Assembly: GCA_947310385.1 (NCBI GenBank)
Contig: OX371225.1
Location: 15,815,050-15,879,049 of the forward strand
Source of the DNA: Nephrotoma appendiculata
Taxonomy: Eukaryota; Arthropoda; Insecta; Diptera; Tipulidae
Length of the DNA stretch: 64,000 bases
Direction: 5' to 3'
Positions within the stretch are counted from its first letter, which is position 1, and each line of letters opens with the position of its first letter. The notes below the pieces were generated by a model. The model did no database searches, was not told the DNA's origin, and was given only the letters and a program-made list of their open reading frames with translations. A program made the translations under genes and the position numbers. Positions 1-10,548 of this stretch are shown one piece after another.

Positions 1-666
1 ACCGTAACGTTGCGTCCAACAGCATCTTTGAAAAAATACGGTCCAATGATTCCACCAGCGTACAAACCACACCAAACAGTGCATTTTTCGGGATGCATGG
101 GCAGTTCTTGAACGGCTTCTGGTTGCTCTTCACTCCAAATGCGGCAATTTTGCTTATTTACGTAGCCATTCAACCAGAAATGAGCCTCATCGCTGAACAA
201 AATTTGTCGATAAAAAAGCGGATTTTCTGCCAACTTTTCTAGGGCCCATTCACTGAAAATTCGACGTTGTGGCAGATCGTTCGGCTTCAGTTCTTGCAGG
301 AGCTGTATTTTATACGGTTTTACACCAAGATCTTTGCGTAAAATCTTCCATGTCGTCGAATAACACAAACCCAATTGCTGCGAACGGCGACGAATCGACA
401 TTTCACGGTCTTCAGCAACACTCTCAGAAACAGACGCAATATTCTCTTCTGTACGCACTGTACGCATTCGTGTGGTTGGTTTAATGTCCAATAAAGTAAA
501 CTGAGTGCGAAACTTGGTCACAATCGCATTAATTGTTTGCTCACTTGGTCGATTATGTAGACCATAAATCGGACGTAAATCGCGAAACACTTTTCGAACC
601 GAACACTGATTTTTGTAATATAATTCAATTATTTGCAAGCGTTGCTCGTTAGTAAGTCTATTCATT
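1..666 (-). CDS. Tc1-like DDE transposase, N-terminal 222 codons (open at window edge)
   Basis: Reading the minus strand from an ATG at 666, the frame stays open for 222 codons and runs off the left edge, so only the N-terminal part is here. Residues 1 to about 60 form the helix-turn-helix region of the DUF4817 type (EQRLQIIELYYKNQCSVRKV). A second HTH follows, with SIRRRSQQLGLCYSTTWKIL near residues 105-125. The first catalytic aspartate lies in FSDEAHFWLNG near residue 170, followed by the WCGLYAGGIIGPYFF block. This architecture is that of insect Tc1-like transposases that cut and paste through a DDE/D nuclease. No stop or frameshift is visible, so this may be a young copy; the C-terminal catalytic residues lie outside the window. 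A decayed relative lies at about 46920-47150. Confidence 0.88.
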
Positions 667-842
667 ATGAAATGTCAAAGCATACTGAGCATCTTTCTCT
701 TTGACACCTTGTCTGAAATCCCGCGTGATCTGTCAAATACTAATGCATGAAAATCCTAACCACAAAAAAATCACCCTTATTAGATTTGTGATTATTTAAA
801 GCGCAAGTTGTGTTTAAAGTGAGATTTTTGATTTTGTGTTCT

Positions 843-888
843 GTGGCAAAAAAAATTGATCAAAATGGGATCGATTTTTTTTTGCCAC
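843..888. repeat. Short hairpin with GTGGCAAAAAAAA arms
   Basis: The arms at 843-861 and 869-888 are near-perfect inverse complements (GTGGCAAAAAAAATTGATC) around a short spacer. It lies about 180 bases upstream of the Tc1-like transposase start, so it could be a terminal or subterminal repeat of that element, but the other end is outside the window. The remaining sequence from 889 to 1241 is AT-rich with no feature I recognise. Confidence 0.45.
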
Positions 889-1241
889 CGAAAATGATAT
901 TAAAGTTGTCTTTTACTCTATACGTAAGCAAAAGATACAAATTTGAACGATAATAATACGAAGAAAATGTCTGAATTGAAGCTACGGATAATATAAATTG
1001 ATCATGTCTGACACGATATGTGTAAGAACTGAACGGAACATAATAAATAATTTCAAGTAATTGTAGCCCGAGATAAATAATTTCAAATGTTTAAGAATTT
1101 TCATATTACACTCAATGAAGTTTTGTCTCGAATAACAAAAATCAGAGATTTCCGAGCATGTGGATTGTGGATAAATAAGATTTGTTTCTTACATCAATTA
1201 CTAGTTCAGAACCACTTCGATTATCTCAACCTCTTCGATCA

Positions 1242-1700
1242 TCATCTAGCTCTATGTCTGTGGGAAATATAATCTTTAGTGTGTAATTCAAGTCTATCAA
1301 CAGGCCAGACTTCCTCGTGCACCCAGGCGCTCGTAAGTGTTTTTTTGTACAGAGTATATGACCGTTGCCTGGAACAAAATATACACTTGACACGATTCCA
1401 GTGCCACCCTTTGTCTCGATAAGCATAAACAGGTCCAAGGTTTTCCCCCATTACTTTTAGGAAAGTGGTGGTTAACAAATTTCCCATACCTTTCTCTAAT
1501 TGCTGAATGATATCTATCCGTCTTCGTAGGCGGTAAATATTACAGCCATCACTAAGTGCTCTTCTTGCATTTTTACCCTCGTGCTTTATTTCCAACATCT
1601 TTTAAACACATGAGAGCGTTTTCATATGTTGATAAAGATTGCATTCAAGGTAACACCCTTGCTTGTCTTAGTGTCTCATTTTTTTTTTGGTTCGTCTTGA
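1242..1700 (-). pseudogene. DUF4780-type non-LTR retrotransposon ORF1 remnant, copy 1
   Basis: A minus-strand frame of 118 codons starts at 1598. It contains FLKVMGENLGP, then GWHWNRVKCIFCS, SYTLYKKTL and DYISHRHRAR. This is the order of conserved blocks in the DUF4780 domain of ORF1 proteins from insect non-LTR elements (aromatic GW block, RSxxLYK block, RPRARxWIP end). Upstream, 1600-1700 continues the homology in another frame with a stop. Compared with the second copy at 5780-6224, about 105 bases are missing at the junction near 1565, which fuses two frames. I read it as a dead fragment; whether the host uses it cannot be judged. Confidence 0.6.
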
Positions 1701-2330
1701 GGGTCAGGCTTATCTTCTTGCTGACCAACTTAGAGCCAAAAACCCCACGTTGGTTATGCCTTAGAGACCAGGCCTAAACGCCAAAATCCCACCAATATTA
1801 GTTTCCGGTTTGTTACCATTTGTGCAGAGATTCATAGAGCACGGATAAGACACTTTGATTACGAGAGCATCAGTTATCCGGATACACCGTTAGAGGCTGA
1901 GTTTTATTATACTGGGCCCCAGCCAGGCCGGTTATCAGCACGATACGATTAGCAGATTATGCCGGCCCAGTTCGCCATATTTTAGCCTAACTCACTACAA
2001 ATTCCAAAATGTGCTAGTTGCCCTCGGTGGTCACCGCCGCATGACAACAACAAATTTGTTTCCGCCATACTGACAACAACAACTATTTATTTTGATAAAA
2101 TCATTAAGCTGAATATTTTGTTTTGGATAATATGTATAATGTGTTTAAACTGCTAAATTTTTCTTACGAATTGGCCCCCAGCATGCCCATCTACGACAGA
2201 AAATCTTTAGGACCGACACACGCTTAGCCACAGGTTAAACAGTACATGTATCTAAATGTGTCTTCCAGTCACAAGCCGCAGCCGTATTAGAGATGATGTT
2301 GATTAACATTACATAAAAATCCAGGTGAGG
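1701..2330. other. Gene-free stretch with a dispersed CAACAA/CCGCCAT repeat
   Basis: I see no gene here. Bases 2040-2125 carry a GACAACAACAA plus TTCCGCCATA unit that recurs at about 6405-6475 in the same orientation and at 6540-6625 in reverse. The end, near 2300-2330 (ACATAAAAATCCAGGTGAG), recurs near 7873-7900 and in shorter form near 12930. Confidence 0.6.
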
Positions 2331-2407
2331 TAGGCCAAGAAATATTAAACTCAAACAGTGGTTATGTCTGCATTTACGACTACAACTAAATATATTTGTT
2401 AAATTAA

Positions 2408-2413
2408 TTTATT
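2408..2413 (-). terminator. AATAAA polyadenylation signal of lipase A
   Basis: AATAAA on the minus strand lies about 92 bases beyond the stop codon of the gene at 2505-3767. The same signal stands at the matching place in the duplicate gene (13122-13127). Confidence 0.55.
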
Positions 2414-2504
2414 ATAACGGAAAGGGCTACAAAAACCTAATTGAAAACATTTAAATGAAGTAAATTTAATTGCACAGTACAAGTGACAATCAGTTATTTA
2501 GTTT

Positions 2505-3767
2505 TCAATGCCTCCAACATTTATTTCTTTTCTTGTTTCGTGTAAACGCTGTGTTCTTAAAGTGTTTGCCAAATGGATGCGACGATCGGGTTTTAAGAAA
2601 GTAATTCCCCGTTAAATTAGTTGGACTGCCAAATCCCATATGAATTCGTTTCCCTCTGCACATACCTGCTCTGAGAGCAGTCAGCGAGTTGCACCGAGTT
2701 GCTAAGAAATTTCCCTCATTGCCTGGATATACCGTTTCGGCATAATATTCCCAAGCCCGTTGATGTGCGCAAATGATTGTGAAACAGCCAGCTTGAAGGG
2801 CATTAAATCTGTATTTAAAATTTTTAAAACTTATTATACATCGAAAAATGTTTTAAAAGTATATTTTAATTTACCCATTCGGATAGAAATCAATATCGCC
2901 AATTGAATTCTCTACTCCCAGTACCCCATTGTTTGTGTGTATAATGTCAATAAAATCGGCATCACCCCGAAATAATCCAGATAATGCTTCACCCTCACTG
3001 AAACATGGATTGGCTGGATCCAACCCTGTTATTCTAGGTAACAACTTTTCAGTAATTTTATGGAAATGGCGACCGGTGGCACCGGCAATTTGTGCTCCTA
3101 AACTGTGCCCAATCAAATGAATATTTTCTAGTGGATAGACTTCAACTAGTTTGACTAGTGATTCGGCTAATAGTTGACCAATTTTTTCGGTATTAAATGC
3201 GGCCCACGAGTACATCGTACTCATATATTTGGCTGAATCCAAAATAACAAAATTGTAACCACCGCGAACTGAATACGCTGTAGATAGTTCCTTCATAGAT
3301 CCTTCTATTTCCGTGCCATTTGTTAAACCGGTTAACCACCCAGTGACGTACACAATTAATTTGTTGTCTTTATCAAATAACGGATCGTTCCATAATTCTT
3401 CCGGGCTAGTTAACGGGTGTGTAACACTTGAACCATCTTTTATCAAAAAAAGTCCTATTTTAATTATGTCTGGTGTGTATTTACCCCGGGTGCTATTACC
3501 AGAAATCGCGATAGTACATAATTTATTAAGCGCTGTCATTGCTACTTGAAATGGCAGACCGGCGAATGTTTCCTTACCCATCGCTAGTATCGTGTTTGGG
3601 GATGGAATTAAATCTGGTACTTTTTGGGCAATAGCTATAGTTGAGTCAACTTTTGATTCTACAACATCTGAAATAGTTTTTAGTGTTCCATTAAGACTTG
3701 GTAAACTGAAACCGTGCACTGATACCACCAGTACAGTAAACATGCAACCAAATAATTGGCCTCTCAT
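2505..3767 (-). CDS. Secreted lipase/phospholipase A1-like protein (lipase A), two coding exons
   Basis: Coding exons at 3767-2875 and 2808-2505 flank a 66-base GTAAAT...ACAG intron that splits a glycine codon; joined they give 398 codons. Residues 1 to about 20 form a hydrophobic signal peptide. The pancreatic-lipase family (PF00151) core is complete: nucleophile Ser222 in GHSLG, Asp250 in GLDPANP, and His313 in CAHQRAWEYY of exon 2. The family hydrolyses glycerolipids outside the cell. The two lid cysteines (306 and 311) are only four residues apart, so the lid is practically absent. That is a feature associated with phospholipase A1 or non-lipolytic relatives rather than triglyceride lipases. 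The C-terminus is short and basic, without a PLAT domain. Lipase B is a close copy (about 49 of 398 residues differ by hand count). Substrate is not established. Confidence 0.9.
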
Positions 3768-3786
3768 CTCGAAATATCGGAAAATC

Positions 3787-3998
3787 CTGTAGAATTAAAA
3801 AAAAAAATATATTTAGAATTCGATTCGAATTCACATTACAAATGTTACCTTTGATCTATAAAACGAAGAATTGCTCGCTCGGTGCACTGAGTTATTGTTA
3901 TTTTTAAATTTGGTTTGAAGGGGAACGAATTTTTAAATTAATTTGAAACACATCATTCAAATTAATGCGTGACTATCGGCTTATTTGCCTTGACCCAT
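3787..3998 (-). promoter_or_regulatory. Promoter, 5' non-coding exon and leader intron of lipase A
   Basis: On the minus strand a TCAGT initiator lies at 3890-3886. A short leader exon ends at 3849, followed by a 62-base intron (3848-3787, GTAACA...CTACAG), and the start codon comes 19 bases later. A TTTAAAAA stretch lies about 20-25 bases before the initiator. The block 3945-3998 (CGTGACTATCGG core) is conserved in front of lipase B and is a candidate control region. Confidence 0.6.
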
Positions 3999-5779
3999 TC
4001 ATAGTATTGTTTTTTTATTAATAGGCGAGGTTTTAGTTGGTTACTTTATTTGTCCTGGTGCCTGGTCCTGGTTATAATGCAACCCACATGAATTTTATTT
4101 CGCTGTATCACAGATCACATGTTCCCTTGAAAATGAAAACAAAATATGAGAAATATTTTCACAGAATACTGAGATTCGATGAATATTTTTCGTTCGAAAA
4201 TTTTGTCGTGGGAGTGGCATTATTAGGGCCATGGACCCTTATTCTAGAAATCGGTGGAAATTTTTGAATTCGGAATATACGTTTCATTTTTTCAAATTTA
4301 TTTGTAAGATTTCTATTGTTTATTTCCCTATACTAAGCGAAAAAATCCGAGTAGGTAAATCGATTCGAAATTATTTCCTTAGTATACGGAGACAAATATT
4401 AGTAAACTTGCAAACAAATTTAAAAAAAAAATGATTAAAGTAGCCGATGAAAAATTCGAATAATATAAAGAATTTTAAAGCAAAATTGTATTCCGAATGA
4501 GGAAATTTTCACCGATTTCAAGAATAGGGCCCCTAAATTAGCAAATTTGACCTTTTTGCTGAAATGTAAGAGGGCGCTAATACAGATGTTCGAAGTTAAC
4601 TCTCACCCTATACGATAATAATTTAAAGGCAACGTCGTCCAATCCGAGAAAAAGTGCTTCCTCCATGTTACCGGTATGATTACCAAATTTAAAATTACAG
4701 GTAATTATACAATTACAATTTAATTTCAAAATTGAGTGCGAAACGCGATTTTTATTTTAATAGGGATAGAATTGGTTATAGTTGTAGTTTCCGCATTTAT
4801 TTATCCAATTTTTGTTTTCACTTTAAAATAATCAGGAAGGTAAGAAGGTTGCTATTTAACCAAATGGGTGTGTTGGAATAATGATTTTTCAAAAAATGAA
4901 AAATTATGTATTTTCTCGAACTCAATAGTCGTCAAAGCTTCACATTCTTTATAAATAATAAATTTTACATTTAGCCCGTTGCAGCATCCCCACGATGGCT
5001 AAAATAGTAATTACACCACGACATTTATTCCTCATCCATGTGGGCTCGTCTATAGAGAAAACGCAAAATGCAGCTACTTTCAAAAAATGTAAACAATATC
5101 GCAGGCTTTTCTCTAGATTTTTATTTTTGAAAGTCAAAGAAGCTAACATGTTTTTTTTAAATAAATCTAGATCGAAACAGCCTTTTTGATGTTGATGCTG
5201 TTTCGATAAATAAGATATAAAGTTACTAAATAGCATTGTTAATGGAAGGATATTCATGCAGATGGCACCTGCTTTCAGTCGTCCTACAAGCTGATAGAGT
5301 TTTGTTTTTTTTATGATTTAATCTTCTTCTCTATTCTGGAGCCGAAGCAGTCCCAGTTCTTTAGTGATCTACTTTTCGTCCGATTTACGTAAACATCTGC
5401 ACATTTCATAGCTCCATGCTAGCCTGCACTGTCACCATACATTATTGTATATTAATTTTTCACCAATAGCAACAACTCGTATTGATGACGAGGTTATAGT
5501 CCAACTGACTAAATTATTTAGTCTATACAGGTGATTTGCCGCAGATCAAAATAATGCGAGATAATTAATATTAATTACGCTGAATTTGTTCAATATTAAA
5601 TTGACTTAATTTAGATTTTACAGTTTGTACATTTTCGAACATGTATTTAATTACTTTTTTTAGAATGAATTTGAGCTTGGAGAAAAAGAATTAAATCATT
5701 TAAAATTTTCACTCAGCGCAGCCAGCGACTCTTTACTTAATAGGATAATAACTGACCTGTATAATCAGCCACTGTGTTC
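3999..5779. other. AT-rich stretch without a recognised gene
   Basis: Apart from the foldback at 4227-4533 I see no supported gene. A minus-strand open frame of 102 codons (5257-4949) matches no family I know and its composition fits chance. The stretch 5500-5660 resembles 17400-17530 (a shared TTGACTTAATTTAGATTTTA segment), so part of it is interspersed repeat. Confidence 0.5.
4227..4533. repeat. Foldback element, about 307 bases
   Basis: The left arm 4227-4280 (ATTCTAGAAATCGGTGGAAA core) is the inverse complement, with scattered mismatches, of 4488-4533. The pairing continues inward (TATACTAAG near 4330 against CTTAGTATA near 4380), so most of the element folds on itself. The outer GGGCCC/ATTCT edges resemble the GTGGCCCTATTCTG ends of the 315-base MITE family at 25534, 28089 and 62998, suggesting a distant member. 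Confidence 0.7.
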
Positions 5780-6224
5780 GGCTGGGATCCATGCTCTAGC
5801 TCTAGGTCTGCTGGAAATATAATCTATAGAGCACCCTTTGTCTCGATAAGCAGAAACAGGTCCAAGGTTTTCCCTCATTACTTTTAGGAAAGTGGAGGTT
5901 AATGCATTTCCCTTACTTTTCTCTAATTGCTGAACGATATCTATCCATCTTCGTAGGCGGTAGCAATTACAACCATCACTAAGTGCTCTTTAGCTCATTG
6001 AAAGACCTTGCTATAGTTTCTTGCATTCTAATCGTCTGTTCATGCTTCTGTGATTCCTCCTCCGAACAATGTTTTTAGGTTGAATGCTTTCAGACGAACC
6101 CTCGTGCTTTATTCCCAACATCTTTTAAGCACATGAGAGCGTTCTCATATGTTGATAGAGATTGCATTCGAGGTAACAGCCTTGCTCGTCCTAGTGTCTC
6201 ATTTTTTTTTGGTTCGTCTTGAGA
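5780..6224 (-). pseudogene. DUF4780-type non-LTR ORF1 remnant, copy 2
   Basis: The minus strand is colinear with copy 1 but broken differently. It keeps ENALMCLKDVGNKAR, FLKVMRENLGP and the ending SSRPRARAWIPAEHSG, the typical C-terminal motif of DUF4780, followed at once by a stop. The GW/LYK middle block present in copy 1 is deleted here, while the segment 5990-6096 that copy 1 lost is retained. The two copies therefore complement each other and descend from one source. Both are followed on the right by the same CCGCCAT repeat, so the block was duplicated as a unit or the element has a preferred neighbour. Confidence 0.65.
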
Positions 6225-6432
6225 TGACTAGTTTGGCGCCACTTAATCTATGAAAATGCCAAGAGTTTTGTTCTGCCATATAATGCACTGGAATATTAGC
6301 GGAAAATACTATTTGCCAGCGTATTCCTACTCTGTATATGCTTATGTTATCGTCGGCCCGGTCTACTCCACCCATATTGTCATAAATTTTCTTATAAAAA
6401 CATATTGACAACAACAATTTCGATTCCGCCAT
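6225..6432 (-). pseudogene. piggyBac-type transposase fragment
   Basis: A minus-strand frame includes YDNMGGVDRADDNISIYRV followed by AEQNSWHFHR. This is the conserved region after the last catalytic aspartate of piggyBac-derived transposases (DDE_Tnp_1_7). The aspartate in GGVD is kept. Only about 70 codons survive, cut off at the left by the DUF4780 relic at 6224, and the N-terminal three quarters is missing. No TTAA-flanked ends are visible, so it is a scrap unrelated in position to the full piggyBac at 54725-56903. Confidence 0.75.
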
Positions 6433-7080
6433 ATTGACAACAACAACTATTTATTTTGAAAAAATCAATAACAAGATTTATTGGTTTAACGACATAAGAA
6501 AACTGTAGAAGCCTAAACATATTTTGCATCTTATTTAAAGCAAAACATTCAGCTTAATAATTTTATCAAAATAAATAGTTTTGTTGTTGTCAATATGGCG
6601 GAAACAAATTTGTTGTTGTCATCATGCTTTTAAAAGAAAACTTACAATGAATGAACTAAATTACACAATTTTAGGTGCTGCAAAATTATTTTGATTCTTG
6701 ATTTAAAGCGAAATAATAAATTTTAATGATATTTTTTAAATAGTTGTTGTTGTCAATATGGCGGAATCAAAATTGTTGTTGTCAATATGTTTTAATAAGA
6801 ATATTTATTATGAATGGTATAAAAAACTCTAGAAGCTTAGAAACAGTTTAAATTAAGAATCAAAATAATTGTAGATTCTAAAATTTCCTAATATCGTTCA
6901 TAGTGAGTATTCTATTAAATGGATAATGGCAACAACAAATTTATTTCGCGCCATATTAATTAAGTTTAAAATGTCTTTTAACTTCTAGAATTTTTTTTAT
7001 ATCGTTCATAATTAATTTTCTTATTAAAAACATTTTGACAATAACAATTTCGATTCGGCCATATTGGCAAAAAAAAGACA
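6400..7080. repeat. Cluster of inverted and direct copies of a GTTGTTGTCAATATGGCGGA unit
   Basis: The unit or its complement occurs near 6400, 6432, 6585, 6606, 6745, 6770 and 7045, in both orientations, with AT-rich spacers that also repeat (ATTATGAA near 6650, 6810 and 7005). The leftmost copies read through into the piggyBac frame (MAESKLLLSIC), so the cluster may have grown by rearrangement of that fragment. Confidence 0.65.
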
Positions 7081-7467
7081 TTTTAAATGTTCAACATTTA
7101 TGATTTTATTTATATTTATGTGAGTATCTTGTCGCATTGTATGTTGGTAAAATTTGGCAAGGTTTGCCACGGATAAACTGCTTCATTCCATGATGACCCA
7201 TCCACGTTATGAGTTTTTCCGGTGGTGCCATCTCGATAAAAAGTTTGTTTGTGATGTCCAAAAGTGGCCGTATTTTTGAAAATTTGTCGTTCGTGTTGAT
7301 TTTTTTTTTACTGTAGATGCATTGAATATTTTGCATAATAAACTAAAATCTATAAATTTCGTCGGGTTCCACATCTGTACAATCATGCAAATCACTTCGA
7401 CGTAAAAAAAAAAAGTATGCAACGCCAACAGGTGATAAAATATAAATACTGTGTACAGCCACTTAAG

Positions 7468-7842
7468 GGGGTCAGAGCCGAATGTGTCGAAGGGCCGAAT
7501 GTCGAAGGGCAGAATAGGTCGAAGGGCCGAATTTTTTTTTTGTTTTTGTTTTTAGAAATATATTTTTTTTATTTAATTTAATTATTTTTTGCATGACAAA
7601 ATTTTCCTTCACCAAATTGTATCGCTGACTGACGAATACGTGGGAATATAAAATAAAATGTATAAGAAATTCATTTATGTTTAATAAAAAAAAATTTACA
7701 AAATATTCCATAAAACAACAAATTTAAAAAATTATATTTCTAAAAACACAAAAAATAAAAAACCGGCTCTTCGACCCATTCGGCCCTTCGACATTCGGCT
7801 CTTCGACACATTCGGCCCTTTGACATTCGGCCCTTTGTACCC
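7468..7842. repeat. Foldback element with iterated GGCCGAATGTCGAA ends
   Basis: The left end (7470-7530) carries several direct copies of GTCGAAGGGCCGAAT. The right end (7760-7842) carries the complement, TTCGGCCCTTCGACATTCGG. The inner arms TTTTTAGAAATATA and TATATTTCTAAAAA also pair across an AT-rich loop. It has no coding capacity; it looks like a MITE or foldback element with tandemly repeated termini. Confidence 0.8.
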
Positions 7843-10548
7843 ATTCCATAGCTTGTGACGATATTGCTTAACATTACATAAAAATCCAGATGAGATAGAT
7901 GGTCTGCGACTGAACGTCGTAGAGGAAAGACGTGTTTTTTGTCTCTCCTCTAAATAAATAAAAATAAATAATTTAAATGTGTTTTAATTAACTAATTTAT
8001 ACATAAGTGTTCATAGATCAATAAATAATAATATAAATTTGTTGAGTAATTTTTTAAGTAAAGTGTAAAGTTGTACGTATTGTACAGTTATCTAAATTTG
8101 TGTATGGTGCCCTTGCAATGGTGTAGGATGTGTACATAACAATTTACGTTTATATGCATGTATGTACATATTTTGTTACCGTTGCTTGAGTGCATCTTAT
8201 ACATTCTATGTAATTCTTCAATATGTAGGACTTTTTTTGATGCCAAAGGATGCACAAGATAAGTGTTTTTAATTTTCTTTCTTTTTCATTGTTTAAGTAA
8301 ACACATTTTTTAAAACATTAATACATATAACAAATAAATTTTAAGTATATAACCATAATATATTTTAACTCTACATATTTTATAACTCATAAAGGCGTAG
8401 AGTATTAGTATTCTAATCTAGAAGGTTATTTGGGTATAGTTTGTGCGAGAATGGGTTTCAATTCTGTTGTTTTGTTTTGTCACACTCGTTAACAATTTTT
8501 GTTGTTGCTTTTGTTCGACGATTATTTCTCGTTTTTTTCTGCTTTTGGCTTTTGGCAATTTTCAATCCTATCTTTGGTTTTGTATTTTATTATATGGAGA
8601 TTAGTATTGGAGGTGTACAATGAGATGAACGATTCGACTACCACCGAAAATGTGGTTTTTCGATGTATGTGTATAGCTTGTTGTATGCAATGCCTTCTAT
8701 ACTACTGGTCGCTTACACCAAATGATGACGACACGCTAAGTCGACGTTGTTGTTGCTTTCTCTAGTTGTTTTGTTAGTGTAAATATCTTAAAATTATTAT
8801 TGCGCAGTCTCGGTTTAGACTCAAATTGACGTCATGTGCGAAAAATGAGAGTAGTAGAAGGCCAGTAGTTTAGAAGGCATTGTTGTATGCTTCTAGCTGT
8901 TCTATTTTTTATTTTTTTTACTTCATTTTGTATTACATAATTATGATATATTTATTATATATTTGCTTTTTGTGCTTGTGTATGTGGATGTTTTGCTGTA
9001 TAAAGGGATACAAAAAACAACGATAGAATTATAAATATTTTTGTTGTTGTTTTGAATTCACTATTCATATACCTACATATTTTGTTTTTGCACCTTTTCA
9101 TCAATTTCATATTTTATTGTGATTTCGTCTATTTTGTAAATGTGTATAAACTTGGCTTTGCCGATTGAAGCTTATGTGTGATCAATATACACAGTGGCGG
9201 CGAGGATATGGTGGAACTATATTGCAATAATTTTTTTTAGATATTAGAGTACTTATGAGCCTCGTTCATTATGAGTAGTAGGTCGGTGTCTACGGTGTTC
9301 ATTGAATATTATGTTTCTCAATTTACGGGAGGTTGTATTCATATATGCTCTATTGTTATCTATATGTCTAAGCTATTTTTGGCTATTTTAAATGGTTTTG
9401 TTTAGGAGTTGATGTAGTCATCAATTGTTAATATAAGTATGCAAATTTTCAGGTTCACATAGAACCCTTTCTTTGGTTTAGATATGTATGTCCAAATTAA
9501 TCTCTTTGCTGAATATTATAGATGTTTTTTTGAAGTTTGCCGTCAGTTTCGTGGGAGCGGATCCAGTTTTGAAATTTTAGTGTGATCGTTCGTACGCTAA
9601 ATTTTTGAGCTTTAGGATTACACGGTACCTTTGTTATTTGTCATGGATTCATCACGGCTTTATAAAGCATGGGTTGTGTGGACTGGTGATGTTGGTAGAG
9701 GATCACTTGGGAGATAGTAGAGGTTTCACAGAGAGAGGATTCTAACCTTTTATTGGCATCGTTTTGGAAATAACTGTTGTGTTGCAGTTTATTTTGTTCT
9801 TTAATTAGGAGGTCGGCTAATTTTGAGTAATGTTCCTTTATCCAAGTAGTCATCGTTTGAGTAATAAATTATTATACATATTTATTATATTTTTATTTTA
9901 TTTGATTAGAAATTTAGTGTTATCCGCTAGTTTTACCAGGCGTATATTATTATTAATTAAGCCAATTTAATAAGTCATTATGAAGATTTTTGATTACAGA
10001 AGATCTTTGTTGTTGTAGTACTTTCTAGTTAAAAATAAAAGAAATAATTTAAATGTCAGAACAGCAGACGAGATTAGAATTGTATTGACTATTTGGTTTA
10101 CTAATGATTTTTTTTTAGCGGATATTTGATTTTTGAAAATACAGATAGATTAGCTTGGAGTTACTGAGTAAATTTGAAATGCAGTTAAATGTTGTACTTA
10201 CATAGTTTTTGCCATTAATTTCATGGCATTAATTTTATTAAATTATCTTGTAGGTTGTTCGGGAGGGAGACGGTAAATTGATGTGCTAAATTGGTTTCGG
10301 TTAGCTTGTTAAAAGTTATAGGTTTTATGATTTATAATTTATTCTCCGGTCGCTTGAATGGATTCTTTGTCTTCTACAAACTGAATGTGTTTTTATCGTT
10401 TGTTAAATTTTAAATTAAATTGAATTCTAAAATTGTTTTGAATAAAGTAAGTACATAAGTACTTAAATGTTAAATCTTAAATTATAATTTTAAAAATTTT
10501 AATTTTACTTTACTATTTTTGACTTGTTTATTTTTCTAATCCATAAAT
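7843..10548. other. Long AT-rich stretch without a recognised gene
   Basis: The sequence has many GTTGTTG runs and untranslated-region-like composition. The longest minus-strand frame, 70 codons at 9853-9641 (starts MTTWIKEHYSKLADLLIKEQ), shows balanced codon use but no known domain and no convincing splice sites. It could be an exon or chance. No repeat structure stands out. Confidence 0.5.

Noticed and set aside
1242..1598. piggyBac C-terminal zinc-finger region
   Set aside because: At first the CIFCS motif suggested it, but the GW, LYK and RPRARAWIPA blocks shared with the second copy fit DUF4780 much better.
8441..8765. Hydrophobic plus-strand frames of 60 and 88 codons
   Set aside because: Low-complexity TTT/TTG-rich DNA read as Phe and Leu; no start context, domain or splice evidence.
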